Position numbers and translations under genes: made by a program | Assembly: GCA_003342815.1 (NCBI GenBank) | Contig: PTEX01000147.1 | Span: forward strand, 434,001-498,000 | Origin: Eudromia elegans | Taxonomy: Eukaryota; Chordata; Aves; Tinamiformes; Tinamidae | Length of the DNA: 64,000 nucleotides | Direction: 5' to 3' | In this document: piece after piece, positions 28,001-37,700 of the stretch | Position numbering within the stretch: position 1 is the stretch's first letter | How the letters are laid out: every line of letters begins with the position of its first letter | Notes under the pieces: model-generated | What the model was told of the DNA's origin: nothing | Seen by the model: the letters and a program-made list of their open reading frames with translations, nothing else | Databases searched by the model: none

Positions 28001-30209
28001 GTGGTCAACTTGATTTAGAAATGTAGATCAAGAAATTACTTTTTTCCAGGTCTTTGAGCAAGAAAAAAGTATAAGAATTTCTTGAGATGTCCTTTCTCTG
28101 AAAGCAAGCAGTATTTTTGCTTCCATATCTGACTTGGAATTTACCTCTTTTAATGGTGAATTGTTGTCTGCTTCTCAGAGCACTGAACACGAGCCAGCTG
28201 AAAGCTCTCAGCATTGATATGCTGCCTGGCTACCGGGACCCCTATTCCTCCAGGCCGCTGACAAGGGGGGAGATCGGCTGCTTCCTCAGTCACTATTACA
28301 TCTGGAAGGAGGTAAGGAGTTGATGGGCACAGGGCTCCCAAAAGAGTAAAACACAGTAAGGTTTTTGGAAGTGTTATATTTAACCGTTTTCCTCAGTTTG
28401 TAGGGGAGCCACGTGTAGTGTTTTCCTTCAATGCTGTGTTCAGCTTTTTCTTCTCTATTTGAAAACAGCTTTGAATGATCTCATTAAAATATTTTACAAC
28501 TGCTTTTGCAAAAAAACCTGATAAAACTGCTTAGAGTTACCTAGCTGTGGATGCTTCATAGTAGATGNCATTTTGTTTGCTGGCCTCGCTACCCCCACAG
28601 TTTCAGGGTGCAGAGATGGGTCTGTGTAGGCGATTGCTATCACTTTTGAATTCTCTTCTTTCAGGTGATAAATAGAGAACTGGAGAAGACACTGGTTATT
28701 GAGGATGATGTTCGCTTTGAACACCAGTTTAAAAGGAAGCTCATGAAGCTGATGGATGACATTGAACAAGCTCAGCTAGACTGGGAGCTTATGTAAGTAA
28801 GTAACTGTGGCTTCTTGGCCACCTGGGAAGTCCTGAGTTCCACAGTACGTGTTATTGTCGGGATAGAGATGCAGAGTTAACGTTGGATTGCAAGGAAAGG
28901 TGGCAGAGATGTCTTAGTAGGCTTCACTTCTCAGGGCAAATCTCCCTTCAGCACTGGATTGACTAGGCTCTAAGTGGTACCTGGTGGATTTTGGAGGAGA
29001 CCCTCTGTGGGCAGCTTTGGTTGATCTTGGTAGTGTCCAGAGATGCTGCTGTGACCCAAGAACTGACAGAGCCCAGTACTGACGCTTGGGCCTTGGCGTC
29101 TTAGCTCCCTTACGAGTTTCCACAGCTGAACGCTGCCCACAAGTCTAGACCTGGGTATCCCAGAGTGGTGCAGGACAGAAATGTGTGAGCTGGGTCATGG
29201 ATTGCTCCTTGGATTTAACCGTTTGCCCTTCTCTTGCTTGAAACCACCTTGTGGTCCTAGTCACTGCAGTTTCACTTTGGTTCCAACTTCCACGGTCTTT
29301 TCATCCGTTCAGCTACATTGGCCGGAAAAGGATGCAGGTGGAGCAACCTGAGAAGGCAGTTCCCAATGTCATGAACCTGGTGGAGGCTGATTACTCTTAC
29401 TGGACTCTGGGGTANGCGATCTCTTTCCAGGGAGCTCAGAAACTCATTGGAGCTGAGCCTTTCAGCAAAATGCTGCCTGTCGATGAATTTCTGCCAGTCA
29501 TGTACAACAAGCACCCTGTGTAAGTAGATTCTAGTCTTTGTTGCTCGGGTGGGCACAGGAGAGATGTTCAGTGGGATGCTGTTGGTGTGCTCGCTTCTGT
29601 GGCTCAGCTGGAGAGGGAACTCTTGCTTGGCTGCAGGCGACAGGCCTGCTGAGGGGTGTGCTGCCTCACTGGTGCACGGCTTGAGAGCTGCTTTTGAGAC
29701 ATCTGGCTGTTTGTGGCTAACAGAGGCTCTAGTTGTAGAGGTTGTGTGTGGTTGTAATGCACGCGATTATGGATGTATAGGGTCAGACCTGCTTTAGAGC
29801 CATCTCCTCACCCAGGTCACGTCTCAACCTACCTATATTTCCTCAGTGGACTAGCTCATAAACCAGAGGGAAAAAAACAGTGACACAGCTAAACAGTCAC
29901 TCTGGTATTGATNGTTTTTTCTCTCTCTATAGAGCCAAGTACATGGAGTACTACGAGCCCAGAGACTTGAAAGCCTTCTCAGCAGAACCGTTGCTTGTGT
30001 ATCCCACCCACTACACAGGGCAGCCGGGCTACCTCAGTGACACAGAGACCTCGACAATCTGGGATAACGAGACTGTGTCAACTGACTGGGACAGAACGCA
30101 CTCGTGGAAATCCCGGCAGCAGGGCAAGATCCACAGCGATGCCCAGAACAAGGATGCCCTGCCTCCCCAGTCATCTCTCAACGCACCGTCCTCCAGGGAT
30201 GAGCTATGA
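15964..30209 (+). CDS. COLGALT2: COLGALT2, procollagen galactosyltransferase 2 (exons 2-12, 5' end off window)
   Basis: The enzyme transfers galactose from UDP-galactose to hydroxylysine in collagen, in the ER lumen. The spliced coding parts are 15964-16074, 17632-17749, 18472-18606, 21412-21616, 25162-25281, 25731-25807, 27226-27332, 28179-28311, 28665-28792, 29313-29519 and 29933-30209. They join in one frame with no stop and give 538 residues after a split Trp codon. The order is a GT2-like half with a DAD metal-site type motif (FVDADN), then a GT25 half starting [15 protein letters not shown] with IEDDVRF, and a C-terminal RDEL retrieval signal. NTT, NTS and NET sequons fit a luminal glycoprotein. 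Residues such as [20 protein letters not shown] match COLGALT2 better than its paralogue COLGALT1. Exon 1 with the signal peptide is left of the window. One intron uses a GC donor. The next gene, RGL1, is convergent, as in human. Confidence 0.97.
17632..17749 (+). CDS. COLGALT2: COLGALT2 exon 3
   Basis: This 118-base exon completes a split Gln codon (ca|a) and reads SYPEE[11 protein letters not shown], then [20 protein letters not shown] and YLL. The acceptor is tttgctag and the donor gtaggt. An N at 17649 leaves one residue undetermined. The block is part of the GT2-like N-terminal half. The 722-base intron after it holds nothing I recognise. Confidence 0.97.
18472..18606 (+). CDS. COLGALT2: COLGALT2 exon 4, DAD motif exon with GC donor
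   Basis: Exactly 45 codons begin [20 protein letters not shown] and continue [20 protein letters not shown] to GITPQ. The DAD triad is the DxD-type site expected to bind the metal and UDP-sugar. The exon ends cag with intron start gcaagt, a GC donor with otherwise perfect consensus. The nearest GT, four bases downstream, would shift the frame of the next exon. Confidence 0.96.
18607..21411 (+). other. COLGALT2: COLGALT2 intron 4, GC-AG type
   Basis: The intron begins gcaagt and ends tttgcag. No gene or clear repeat is seen inside. It contains an A run at about 19842-19860 and AT-rich simple sequence near 19120. Confidence 0.9.
21412..21616 (+). CDS. COLGALT2: COLGALT2 exon 5
   Basis: This 205-base exon follows acceptor tgtttgcag and reads [20 protein letters not shown], then [40 protein letters not shown] and FAFSSRQA. 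The donor is gtatgt and the last codon is split (g|gg). The [10 protein letters not shown] and [14 protein letters not shown] blocks are hallmarks of the collagen galactosyltransferase family. Confidence 0.97.
21617..25161 (+). other. COLGALT2: COLGALT2 intron 5
   Basis: No exon or gene is recognised. It contains a pyrimidine tract at about 23622-23660 followed by a purine tract at about 23692-23720. Remaining open frames on both strands show no family signature. Confidence 0.75.
25162..25281 (+). CDS. COLGALT2: COLGALT2 exon 6
   Basis: This 120-base exon completes Gly and reads [20 protein letters not shown], then [19 protein letters not shown]. The acceptor is tgatccctag and the donor gtaagt, with a final a that starts a split Ile codon. 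It ends the GT2-like half. The 449-base intron after it (25282-25730) contains nothing recognisable. Confidence 0.96.
25731..25807 (+). CDS. COLGALT2: COLGALT2 exon 7 (interdomain linker)
   Basis: This short 77-base exon follows acceptor atctctttcag and reads [20 protein letters not shown] then MGFDE, with donor gtaaga. The proline-rich sequence is the linker between the two glycosyltransferase-like halves. Confidence 0.95.
25808..27225 (+). other. COLGALT2: COLGALT2 intron 7 with a small CpG-rich patch
   Basis: Most of this intron is unremarkable. Positions about 26253-26362 are GC-rich with roughly fourteen CpG dinucleotides and a perfect palindrome at 26285-26298. No coding exon is recognised. 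Confidence 0.7.
27226..27332 (+). CDS. COLGALT2: COLGALT2 exon 8, start of GT25 domain
   Basis: This 107-base exon follows acceptor ctttaacacag and reads [20 protein letters not shown], then [15 protein letters not shown], with a split Lys and donor gtgagt. The FMINL-RRKDRR-RM motif is the opening signature of the GT25 (LPS-type galactosyltransferase) domain. The next intron (27333-28178) holds nothing I recognise. Confidence 0.97.
28179..28311 (+). CDS. COLGALT2: COLGALT2 exon 9
   Basis: This 133-base exon completes Lys and reads [20 protein letters not shown], then [20 protein letters not shown] and IWKE, with donor gtaagg. NTS is a probable glycosylation sequon. The GE-GCFLSH block is typical of GT25 domains. 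The 353-base intron that follows holds nothing recognisable. Confidence 0.97.
28665..28792 (+). CDS. COLGALT2: COLGALT2 exon 10, EDD motif exon
   Basis: This 128-base exon after acceptor ttctttcag reads [20 protein letters not shown], then [20 protein letters not shown] and EL. The EDD cluster is the second acidic site of the family, and acidic motifs in this half are reported as needed for activity in the paralogue. The donor is gtaagt inside an Ile codon. The 520-base intron that follows shows nothing recognisable. Confidence 0.97.
29313..29519 (+). CDS. COLGALT2: COLGALT2 exon 11
   Basis: This 207-base exon reads [20 protein letters not shown], then [13 protein letters not shown]-x-[25 protein letters not shown] and LPVMYNKHP. 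The unknown residue is codon TAN at 29413-29415. Tyr is expected from the family, so the N should be C or T; A or G would create a stop. The acceptor is atccgttcag and the donor gtaagt. The 413-base intron after it has nothing recognisable. Confidence 0.96.
29933..30209 (+). CDS. COLGALT2: COLGALT2 exon 12, terminal coding exon with RDEL
   Basis: The coding part of the last exon completes Val and reads [20 protein letters not shown], then [20 protein letters not shown] and [20 protein letters not shown]. It ends SSRDEL before a tga at 30207-30209. The PTHYTG-GY-SDTETST block is highly characteristic of the family. RDEL is a KDEL-type ER retrieval signal. The acceptor is tctctatag. Confidence 0.97.
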
Positions 30210-30328
30210 CTGCCCTTGCCCCCAGACTTGGGCAGCAGCTGAGGCTGCCTCACAAGGTAGCTTATCCCCATAGAAGCTTGTAGAGTTGTCGGCGTGGTCT
30301 CCTCCCTACTTGAAAGGCAGAGCAGGGT

Positions 30329-30370
30329 GGTTGGACCCAGGTGGGTCCAACCAGGTGCTAACCAGGTGCT
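30329..30370 (+). repeat. 3' UTR hairpin with adjoining 11-base tandem duplication
   Basis: Arms ggttggaccc (30329-30338) and gggtccaacc (30343-30352) pair perfectly around the loop aggt. The second arm runs into aaccaggtgct, which is duplicated exactly at 30349-30359 and 30360-30370. It lies 120 bases after the COLGALT2 stop. Confidence 0.85.
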
Positions 30371-32302
30371 NTGGCAGGAGTGGAGAGAGCTGGAGGAGGA
30401 GACACAAGTGTTCCAGACTGGCAGAAAAACAGGGGAGAGGTCTGAACAAGGGCTCTTAAGAGGTTTTGTTTAAGAAAACAAAGTGACGTCTTTCTACAGT
30501 TCCTTGTGTAGAATACTATATTTATAAAGATTAATATATAGAGGAACGCTGAGGTGTGCAGGTATTGATACCTTTCTGGGTAGCTGTCAGTGGCTGCTGT
30601 GTAACGGTTACTCAGTGTAGGTTTATAAGGTTTTTATAATCCCCTTTACTGAGAGAAACTGCAGGCAAGTGCAGGTCATTTGGTTTTGTTTTTTAAAGAA
30701 TCCCTGTCAAAACGGTTTCCAAAAATGTTCAGCGCACTGGAGCAGTGCTCCTCTCCTTGGCTGCGATGCTGTGCAGAACTGTTTCTGCTATTCCCCCCAT
30801 AAATGTCACAGCCTCCTAGAGTCTGCCTGACACGGCCACTAATCCAGAATCGATGTCTTGGCATAGCCAAATTCTTGAAAACAGACGAGGGAAAAGGGTG
30901 GTCACTGTTTTGTTTGGGTGCTGCCTTCAGACAGTGCAGAGAGGCAGAGCTAGTCCTTGCCTGTCCTGCTTTCTTCTGCCTCAGGTTGTTCCTCAGGAGA
31001 GCAAAGCAAGACAGTCTTTTCCCAGGACGGTTTAGTTCAGCCACAAAAATCAGGTGCAGGACTTCTAGGACCTTCCCTTTCTACAAGTCTGGTTATGAAC
31101 TGCTTGACTCTATTCTTATAAAAACAACATCTACAGAAACGTTACAAAATGTTACTGGCGTCAGCTCTTCTCAGCAGCCTCAGAATTGTGTGATTTAGGA
31201 CGGAAAGGCGACTTGTCTTTTGAGTTTTGTTTTTTTTTTTCCTCATATGAGCAGCAAACTTGTCTGTTTTGGGATGAGTTCTGATGTCTCTGTTATCGGG
31301 TAACATGTCAGCAGCATGTGCTGTTTATTTGTTAGAAATGGTTTCCCAGGGGCCCAGTGACCAGGGACTACCCTGCTTAGGTCTAGCTGGCACAGACCTG
31401 GAGCCAGCGGCCGCGGAGCGCAGCGGGGATGTCCCCCGGAGCACTGCTGGTTGCTCTGCACAGTTGGGNGTGCGTGGTGGTGTGGGGTTTTTTTACGTGT
31501 TTGCGGGTGTTTGTTTTTAATAATTGCTGATCAGTGTTGTGCTTTCTGCTAAAGAAGTCATGTCATTATAATCTGTCAGCGGGTCTGATAATACATAGAA
31601 CCTGGTGCAAGCTGAGCACTGTGTGGCCTTTTTATTGCCTGGGAGCAGGTTGTGGTGGGGAAGGCTCTGGCACCTCAGCACTGGTGAGAAAAGGAGGAAT
31701 TGTTGAAAAAGACGAGCGCATCTGAGGACAGGAACCTGCCCTGGCTCTGGAATTACAGCGATGGCCAAAGGAAGCAAGTCAGCAGTTTTGTCAGGCCTAT
31801 CTCCNACCGCAGAGCTGCTGGCCATGTGTCCGTTCTGGAAGCTGATCCCGCTCTCAGGACGGAGCGGGCACCCGTGCGAGCCAGGAGTGCAGGGCCTGGT
31901 CCCCGAGCATGGCGGGGCCATCCCCTTCACAAGCTCTACTGCCTGTGTAGCTCTCCCCTCAGCAACCGCCAGGGCCACCCTCTTCCAAGCACTGTTGGCC
32001 GTGGTCACGCTGGAGACACGGGTAAGAAGCTTGATGGGGCCTTGGGAAACAGGAGGCTGGAGGCCTGCTGAGTGTCCAGCATGTGACATCCTTTTTCTTT
32101 ATTATTTAAAACCTGTAAAATGCACATCCGGTGGCTGGGAGCAGGAGCTCAGACGCACAGGTGGGTCTGCAGCAGGGCCCTGTGAGCTGGATGGGGCTCA
32201 AAGGGTGCAAGTAACTTGACGCTGCAGGAAAGCTACGCTGTCAGCGGGGCTGGCTTGGAGGGGCAGGGAGGCTTCATTCTCATTTCACTGCATGAGCAGT
32301 TC

Positions 32303-32345
32303 ATTAAACAATCGCTCTTTTATTTTTTTATTTTTCTTTTTAAAA
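32303..32345. terminator. Possible shared poly(A)-signal zone for both genes
   Basis: On plus, attaaa at 32303-32308 is followed within 30 bases by a T-rich stretch, the usual layout of a cleavage site. It is the first canonical-type signal I found after the COLGALT2 stop. On minus, the same T-rich stretch gives two aataaa motifs (complements of 32319-32324 and 32327-32332), which would serve RGL1. Alternatives are aataaa on plus at 33305 and 34167, and on minus attaaa at 33860-33865 and aataaa at 33402-33407. Confidence 0.4.
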
Positions 32346-34524
32346 TTGACTTTGGAAGTATGGGATGCCGAATTTGATGTCATCCTGAAAACTTTGACAA
32401 AAGATATGATAATACGATTGAAGATAATGCTGGCACTATTAACAAACTGTAAAACTGCAACGGAATGTGGTGCTGAAGGGTTAACAGTGCTGAAGGGAGA
32501 GCATGGAGTAGGGAAGGGGTTTAAGAAATGCTGCCTTTCAGGTTCTGTGAACATCAGTTACAGGAGCTGGAAGAAACTGGACAACAGTTAAGATGCTAGA
32601 AGTGATGACCTTGAAGAGAGCAACAGCTCAAAAAGAGGAGGAGGTATGAGGTACAAAACCCAAAAGGTAGGAATAATAAGACCTAAGAGAAGAAAGTCGA
32701 CTAACTTCAGGCAAACATTTGTGAAAAAAAGTTTATATTATGCTGATTGTATAATGATTACAGGTAAGCAATAAGAAAACTTTTCTGTATATAACCTTTT
32801 TTGAAGGTGGGTCATTTTAAAAATCAAGATTGTCTGGCAGTTAATTCGGTATTGCACCTGCCAGTGCATATCTATGCTTTACAGAAGAGTGAGTAGACAT
32901 CGCTGCATGCTGCCACTGAGCTACACCAAGAGCTGGACGTCTCGTCCTGACCTGGGGCAGGTCTCAAGGCGCAGTTACAAACTCAACATCTTTACTCTCT
33001 CACCAAAAGTACACTTTGTGTTTTTTAAATTACTCGGTCTAGAGTGCGTGGTGATATTTGCAAGTGGATAATTTTTAAATAATTACGTAAAACATAGTAT
33101 GACCCAACTTTTTTGTGTCATAAGTTTATCATTGACTGTATGTTAACATAATCTGAGCCCAGCTTTGAAATTTGCTGCTATATACCTGACAAAAATGCCC
33201 CAGACCTGGATAAAATTCAGTATTTAACTAATACTAATGTATCTCAAGATAGTCTGTTCAGTAAGGGTTGTTTACAATCCATTTTTTCATTTATGGCTTT
33301 TTAAAATAAAACCCCTGTATCCTTACAAGGAAGCCTGTATTCTGGCAAGAGACACAGAAATATGTTGCTTAAAGTTTCACAGAGAACATATGATTAATTT
33401 TTTTATTCCAGCTGAAAGGATGTACCATTCATGTCATAGATGTATATAAAGAGCAAGGGTGATGTTTGGAGGTTAGGCATAATAATGCTACAAGTATATA
33501 AAAAAATCTCTGGTTGTTTCGGGCAATACAGTAAACCTGGCTGTCTCCTCCTAATACCCACTTTTAAAACAAAAGGTAATGTAGTTGCTTCTCATGGACT
33601 GAAAATGTATGTTAATGCAGGCAAGAGCTCTGCTCCTGAAGAGTGATTGCACATTATNAAGAGGTACATCAGTCATTTTGGAGTACATGCAAAATGCATC
33701 TACCTCTGTTCACCAGGTTAGCAAAGCGTAAGGAAAACCACAATGTAGTGGCATTAAAACAAGAACAAAATTCCCACAAGTAGTGTTTGAGTTTGCCTTG
33801 TTCATTAACAAATCATGACATTCATCAAAATTCATTCAAAAGCAAGTGCAGTCCATTCTTTTAATGTTCTTTGGAAAAAAATCCCAAATATGCATTTTTC
33901 CGGCTTTGAACAAGTGCAAAAAAAAAAAGTTGCGGGCTGTGTGAAAGCAATACACACCCGTGTAGTTTCTTCTTTCGTCTCCAGAGATGGGTGTTCCGGG
34001 AGTCACCCATCCATGAACTCGGATGCCTCCTGGAGGCAGCAACAGCCGGTAGCTCTCAGCTCCTCCTCACCTTGTGCAGTGCGCTCTGGCTGTGGCAGGC
34101 TGGCTGGGATCTCCTCCTTGGTTCAGGCAGCGTTTTGTTGTGACTTTTCTTCTCCAGTTTTATAAAAATAAATTTAGATGTTCTGTATAATACTGGCACA
34201 AAAGAAAATGTTTTCTCACAAGAAGAGTTGGCTTAGATGGCATTCTTAAGACAACCGGTCCTGTTTTCCCCTATAAATGGGGCTCTAACCTTCCTAGGCT
34301 AATGTGCAAAAGAAAAAATTCCTGGTCCAGACTGTCCCATAAATCCATGTCTGTCTGTCTATCTCCAGAGTCAGGGGAGAAGAGAGACACCTCTGGCTTT
34401 GCATTTAAGTCTCAAATATTTTCAAAGTTGAATACTGACACATTCATTTGCTGTGACTCTGTAATACTGGATGGTAGCAAATGTATTTCTTCAACCAGTT
34501 CACCTATGTATGCATTTCTCCCCT

Positions 34525-34712
34525 TCAAAGCGTAATTTTGCTGTTCCTGTTACTCCAGCACCCCCGTTTGGCAGTTCTGGGGAGTGTTAGACTTGACCGG
34601 CTCCTCATTTTCACCTGCTCGTCAACTGGCGCTTTTTTCCTCAGGATGAAATCGAAGTTCACCTGGCTGTTCATGGCGTAAAACACGTTTGCACTGTCTG
34701 GGATCACCAGCT
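34525..34712 (-). CDS. RGL1: RGL1 terminal coding exon
   Basis: The coding part of the last exon completes Glu and reads [20 protein letters not shown], then [40 protein letters not shown] and L, with stop tga (complement of 34525-34527). NVFYAMNS closes the RA domain, and the basic tail is conserved. The acceptor is cttttgcag. The 658-base intron on its 5' side (34713-35370) holds nothing recognisable. Confidence 0.97.
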
Positions 34713-37700
34713 CTGCAAAAGAGGGAACAGAAGCAGAGTTAACCATAATGTACAGGTGTGTATAGAGCAGAATTAAAGCATGGAATAAAACAGGCAACTG
34801 ATTAACAGAATGAGAATATGCAGCCAGGCTGACGAGCACTAGGCCAGTGTGATGTCTGGCATGAATTATAAACAGAGGTTTCTTATCCTTCCGTAGTTAA
34901 AAGAAATGCTCTTAGACGCAGGAGCTCCCTGTGCAGGTTACAGAGACGAGCACTGAAGAGCAAAGTGCCACACTTGTTGCAGCTGGCTCTGCAGCCGGGC
35001 TTCAGCTCCACTGGGCCTTTATCCAGGCCAAGGGAGCAGCTTCTGTGCTAAACCAACCCAGGATCACATCACTTGAGACTGCACTAAGTCCACAAGAGAT
35101 TCACTAATGCCACAGTGTCACTTATTGACCAGATGCTTCAGTGCATGCCCTTGCTTGTTGCAAGCTTGCTAAAGTTCAGTAGGAACTTGCAGAAGTCTAT
35201 GTTGTATGGCATGTTCTGGCCCCTTTCCCTTTCGTGTTGTGCCTCAAAGCAGCTGACAACCATGGGAAGTTGTTCCACAAATAAAAGTCCTAAAGTTGCT
35301 TTGTATTTTACTCCTTCAAACAAACTCTATCAGACAGTTTTTAAGCAGCAGCAAAGCTCTGCATCCTTACCTTTGTCCTCAGAGATGACTTGTACAAGCT
35401 CGTATTCCTCAGCGGCATCAGATTCGAGGTTGTGCTTTGACATAGCTCTCTGGATGACAGCAGGAGTTTTGTCTTGGCTAGTTAGCTGAAAAGACAGATT
35501 TGCTATGAAAGATTCTGCTTATTCACTTTATAATAATTATGATTCAATAACTAGTAAGAGTTCACTTACAGTTCACTGCTAGGTTTTGGAAAAGAGAGTT
35601 CAGAGAACTGAGAAATTATTCTGGGTCAGTAATGAAATAATAGACGGCCCGACACAAAATCATGGTATTTGTCACATTTGTTGTTTTTTAATTCAAGATA
35701 ACAGATACTGAACTAGTGAAGACAACAGTAAATCACAGTGTCTGCTCTCCTCTGAGCAAACACTTCTGAGAGGTGAGATGTTGCTCCCACTATGGTTATA
35801 AATTTCCAGATAACTGCCTGTCCCATCTGTAGTTTATGGACATCAATTACACTAGAGTCTCATGTCTTGACATCTTGCAAAGACTCCTGGCCTTGCAACT
35901 CAGTTTACTGTCTGCCACAGAAGCGCTGTCTGTCTAGAGCTGACACAGGGAGCTCTCCAGAGCCTAATGAAGCCAAAAGGAAGATTTGTCTCGCTGGTGG
36001 TAGAATTTGTGAGTTCCCTTGTGGGGACTTCTTTCCATGATTTGGTGGCTCGGTGCCTTTAAAATCATAAATTTACTGCCTGTGCTAAGACATACCCAGG
36101 GTTGCTTGTCCCCTGCCCACCTGCCACCTCCAGCCCCTAGTGGGGCTGGGACGTGGGTGCCATGGCCAAGGCCCGGGCAGGTCAGTGGCCACAAGTGGCC
36201 ACCCCGTCGCTGCAGCGGGAGAGCGCGGCCCCGTGATGCTTTGTCCCAGCACCTACCATGATGCTCTTGTACATGTTGCCGTTGTTGTCTTCTACGCTGA
36301 TTCGGATGATGCACGTGTCCTCGTTCTGCTGGTTGTAAACAGGAGGCAGCACGGCTGAGGTAATGGATGTCACAGAGATAGAGCGCTTGTGGATCTTGGG
36401 ATTGGAGGACAGGAAGGGTGGAGATGAGATTATGTTGGTTAAGGATGACACCCCTGAGGAAGATGTGTCCATGGAATGGATGGATGAACAGGAGGAGGAA
36501 GATTCGGAGAGCTATGTAACAGGAAGGGAAAAAAAAGAAAAAAAAAAAACCCCACAGTTATAAACTTGGCATTTTTATTTGTGGTCATTTGTAGAGGAAG
36601 AACGTGAGGAAGCAAGAGCCACGTATAAAACCTGTTACCTGTAGTTTACCCAGGGGGTTGGCAGTGCTGTTCTTTGCCTCTACAAAAAATATATTTAACT
36701 GGATAATTTCATCATTTTAATGAAAAATATGTTGAATTCTGGGTGCTTGACACAGCTGCTTGCTGCTGCTCAGCTCCTGCCGCTCACACAGGAAGAGGCC
36801 AGGAGGTGGCAGCAGATACAACGCACAAAGTGGAATTGTGGGCTTCCAGCTGAGACCTGGAATAATTTGGAAAGCAAGAGTGCCCAGCAAGCCCCTTCCT
36901 GGCAACTACCTCCTTCTCTTCCCCTGCTGCTCAGGCTCTTGTCACCCTCATCATCCGCCTGTTCAATAACTGCTGGGCAGTGTCCCTCGCCAGCTTGCTC
37001 ACTCAGAGCAAGACACTCACTCAGACAACTCTTCTGCCTGAACCGTTAAAACAGTTCAGTGCCAGGATCTGGAGCCATGCACTTCATCCGGGTTTAAGAA
37101 CATTTAGTACCCTTTCATTTTAAAAGCCCACAAGTTAAAGCCCCATCTAACACTCCTCAGCAAAACATCCCTCAAAAGCCTTTCACCAACAAAGGTCTGT
37201 CTGTACGCGCGACCTCACTGTGGATCCCCCCTCGAATCCTAGCTGCAGCTCCCCGGTGCGACTGGCTNATCTCCCACTGGCCGCAGAGCCTGGCACAGCT
37301 GCCTCATCACCCACAACATCATCCTCATGCTCGTTCTCCTGTGGGACATCCTGGCCTCCTACTGTGCCAGCTTTGCCATCGTAGCCAAAATAGGGCTAGA
37401 CACTTGACGAGTATGACAAGATGGAAACTGGGACTGAGAGAAAAATTAACCTTTTGCTCCTACAGAGCCTCATCTGAAATCAAAAACCCCTGTCAGATGC
37501 CACAAGAACATCAAAGGAAAACTAATTTGCCCTGTATCTTGGCAAGAAAGAAAAAAGGATTGCTACGTGTGACTAGATGATTGCTTCCATATTTGTACAT
37601 TTATTTTTTAAGTCTCTCACTAAAAGCACAATGGTCCAGTCAAGACTGACATCGCTGGTCCCTCACAGGGTATTTGTGCTGGCCACAAGGCCCCAGACTG

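Larger units (their letters stand above)
30210..34524. other. Convergent 3' UTRs of COLGALT2 and RGL1
   Basis: About 4.3 kb separates the two stop codons and no other gene is recognised in it. The left part should be the COLGALT2 3' UTR and the right part the RGL1 3' UTR. Features seen are a hairpin plus tandem repeat at 30329-30370, a GC-rich patch with a NotI-type gcggccgc near 31408, and poly(A)-like signals for both strands. The exact transcript ends cannot be set from sequence. Confidence 0.7.

Noticed and set aside
31517-32219. Open frames up to 190 codons on either strand between the two genes
   Set aside because: They fall in the GC-rich 3' UTR region, overlap each other on both strands and show no domain.
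33440-33510. TATA-like atgtatataaag and agtatataaaa motifs
   Set aside because: They lie in the AT-rich shared 3' region with no downstream coding exon, so a promoter is not supported.
37190-37400. GC-rich segment on minus reading like an acidic, glycine-rich peptide
   Set aside because: The frame is short and contains an N, and the flanking RGL1 exons already join in frame without it. No splice pair was convincing.
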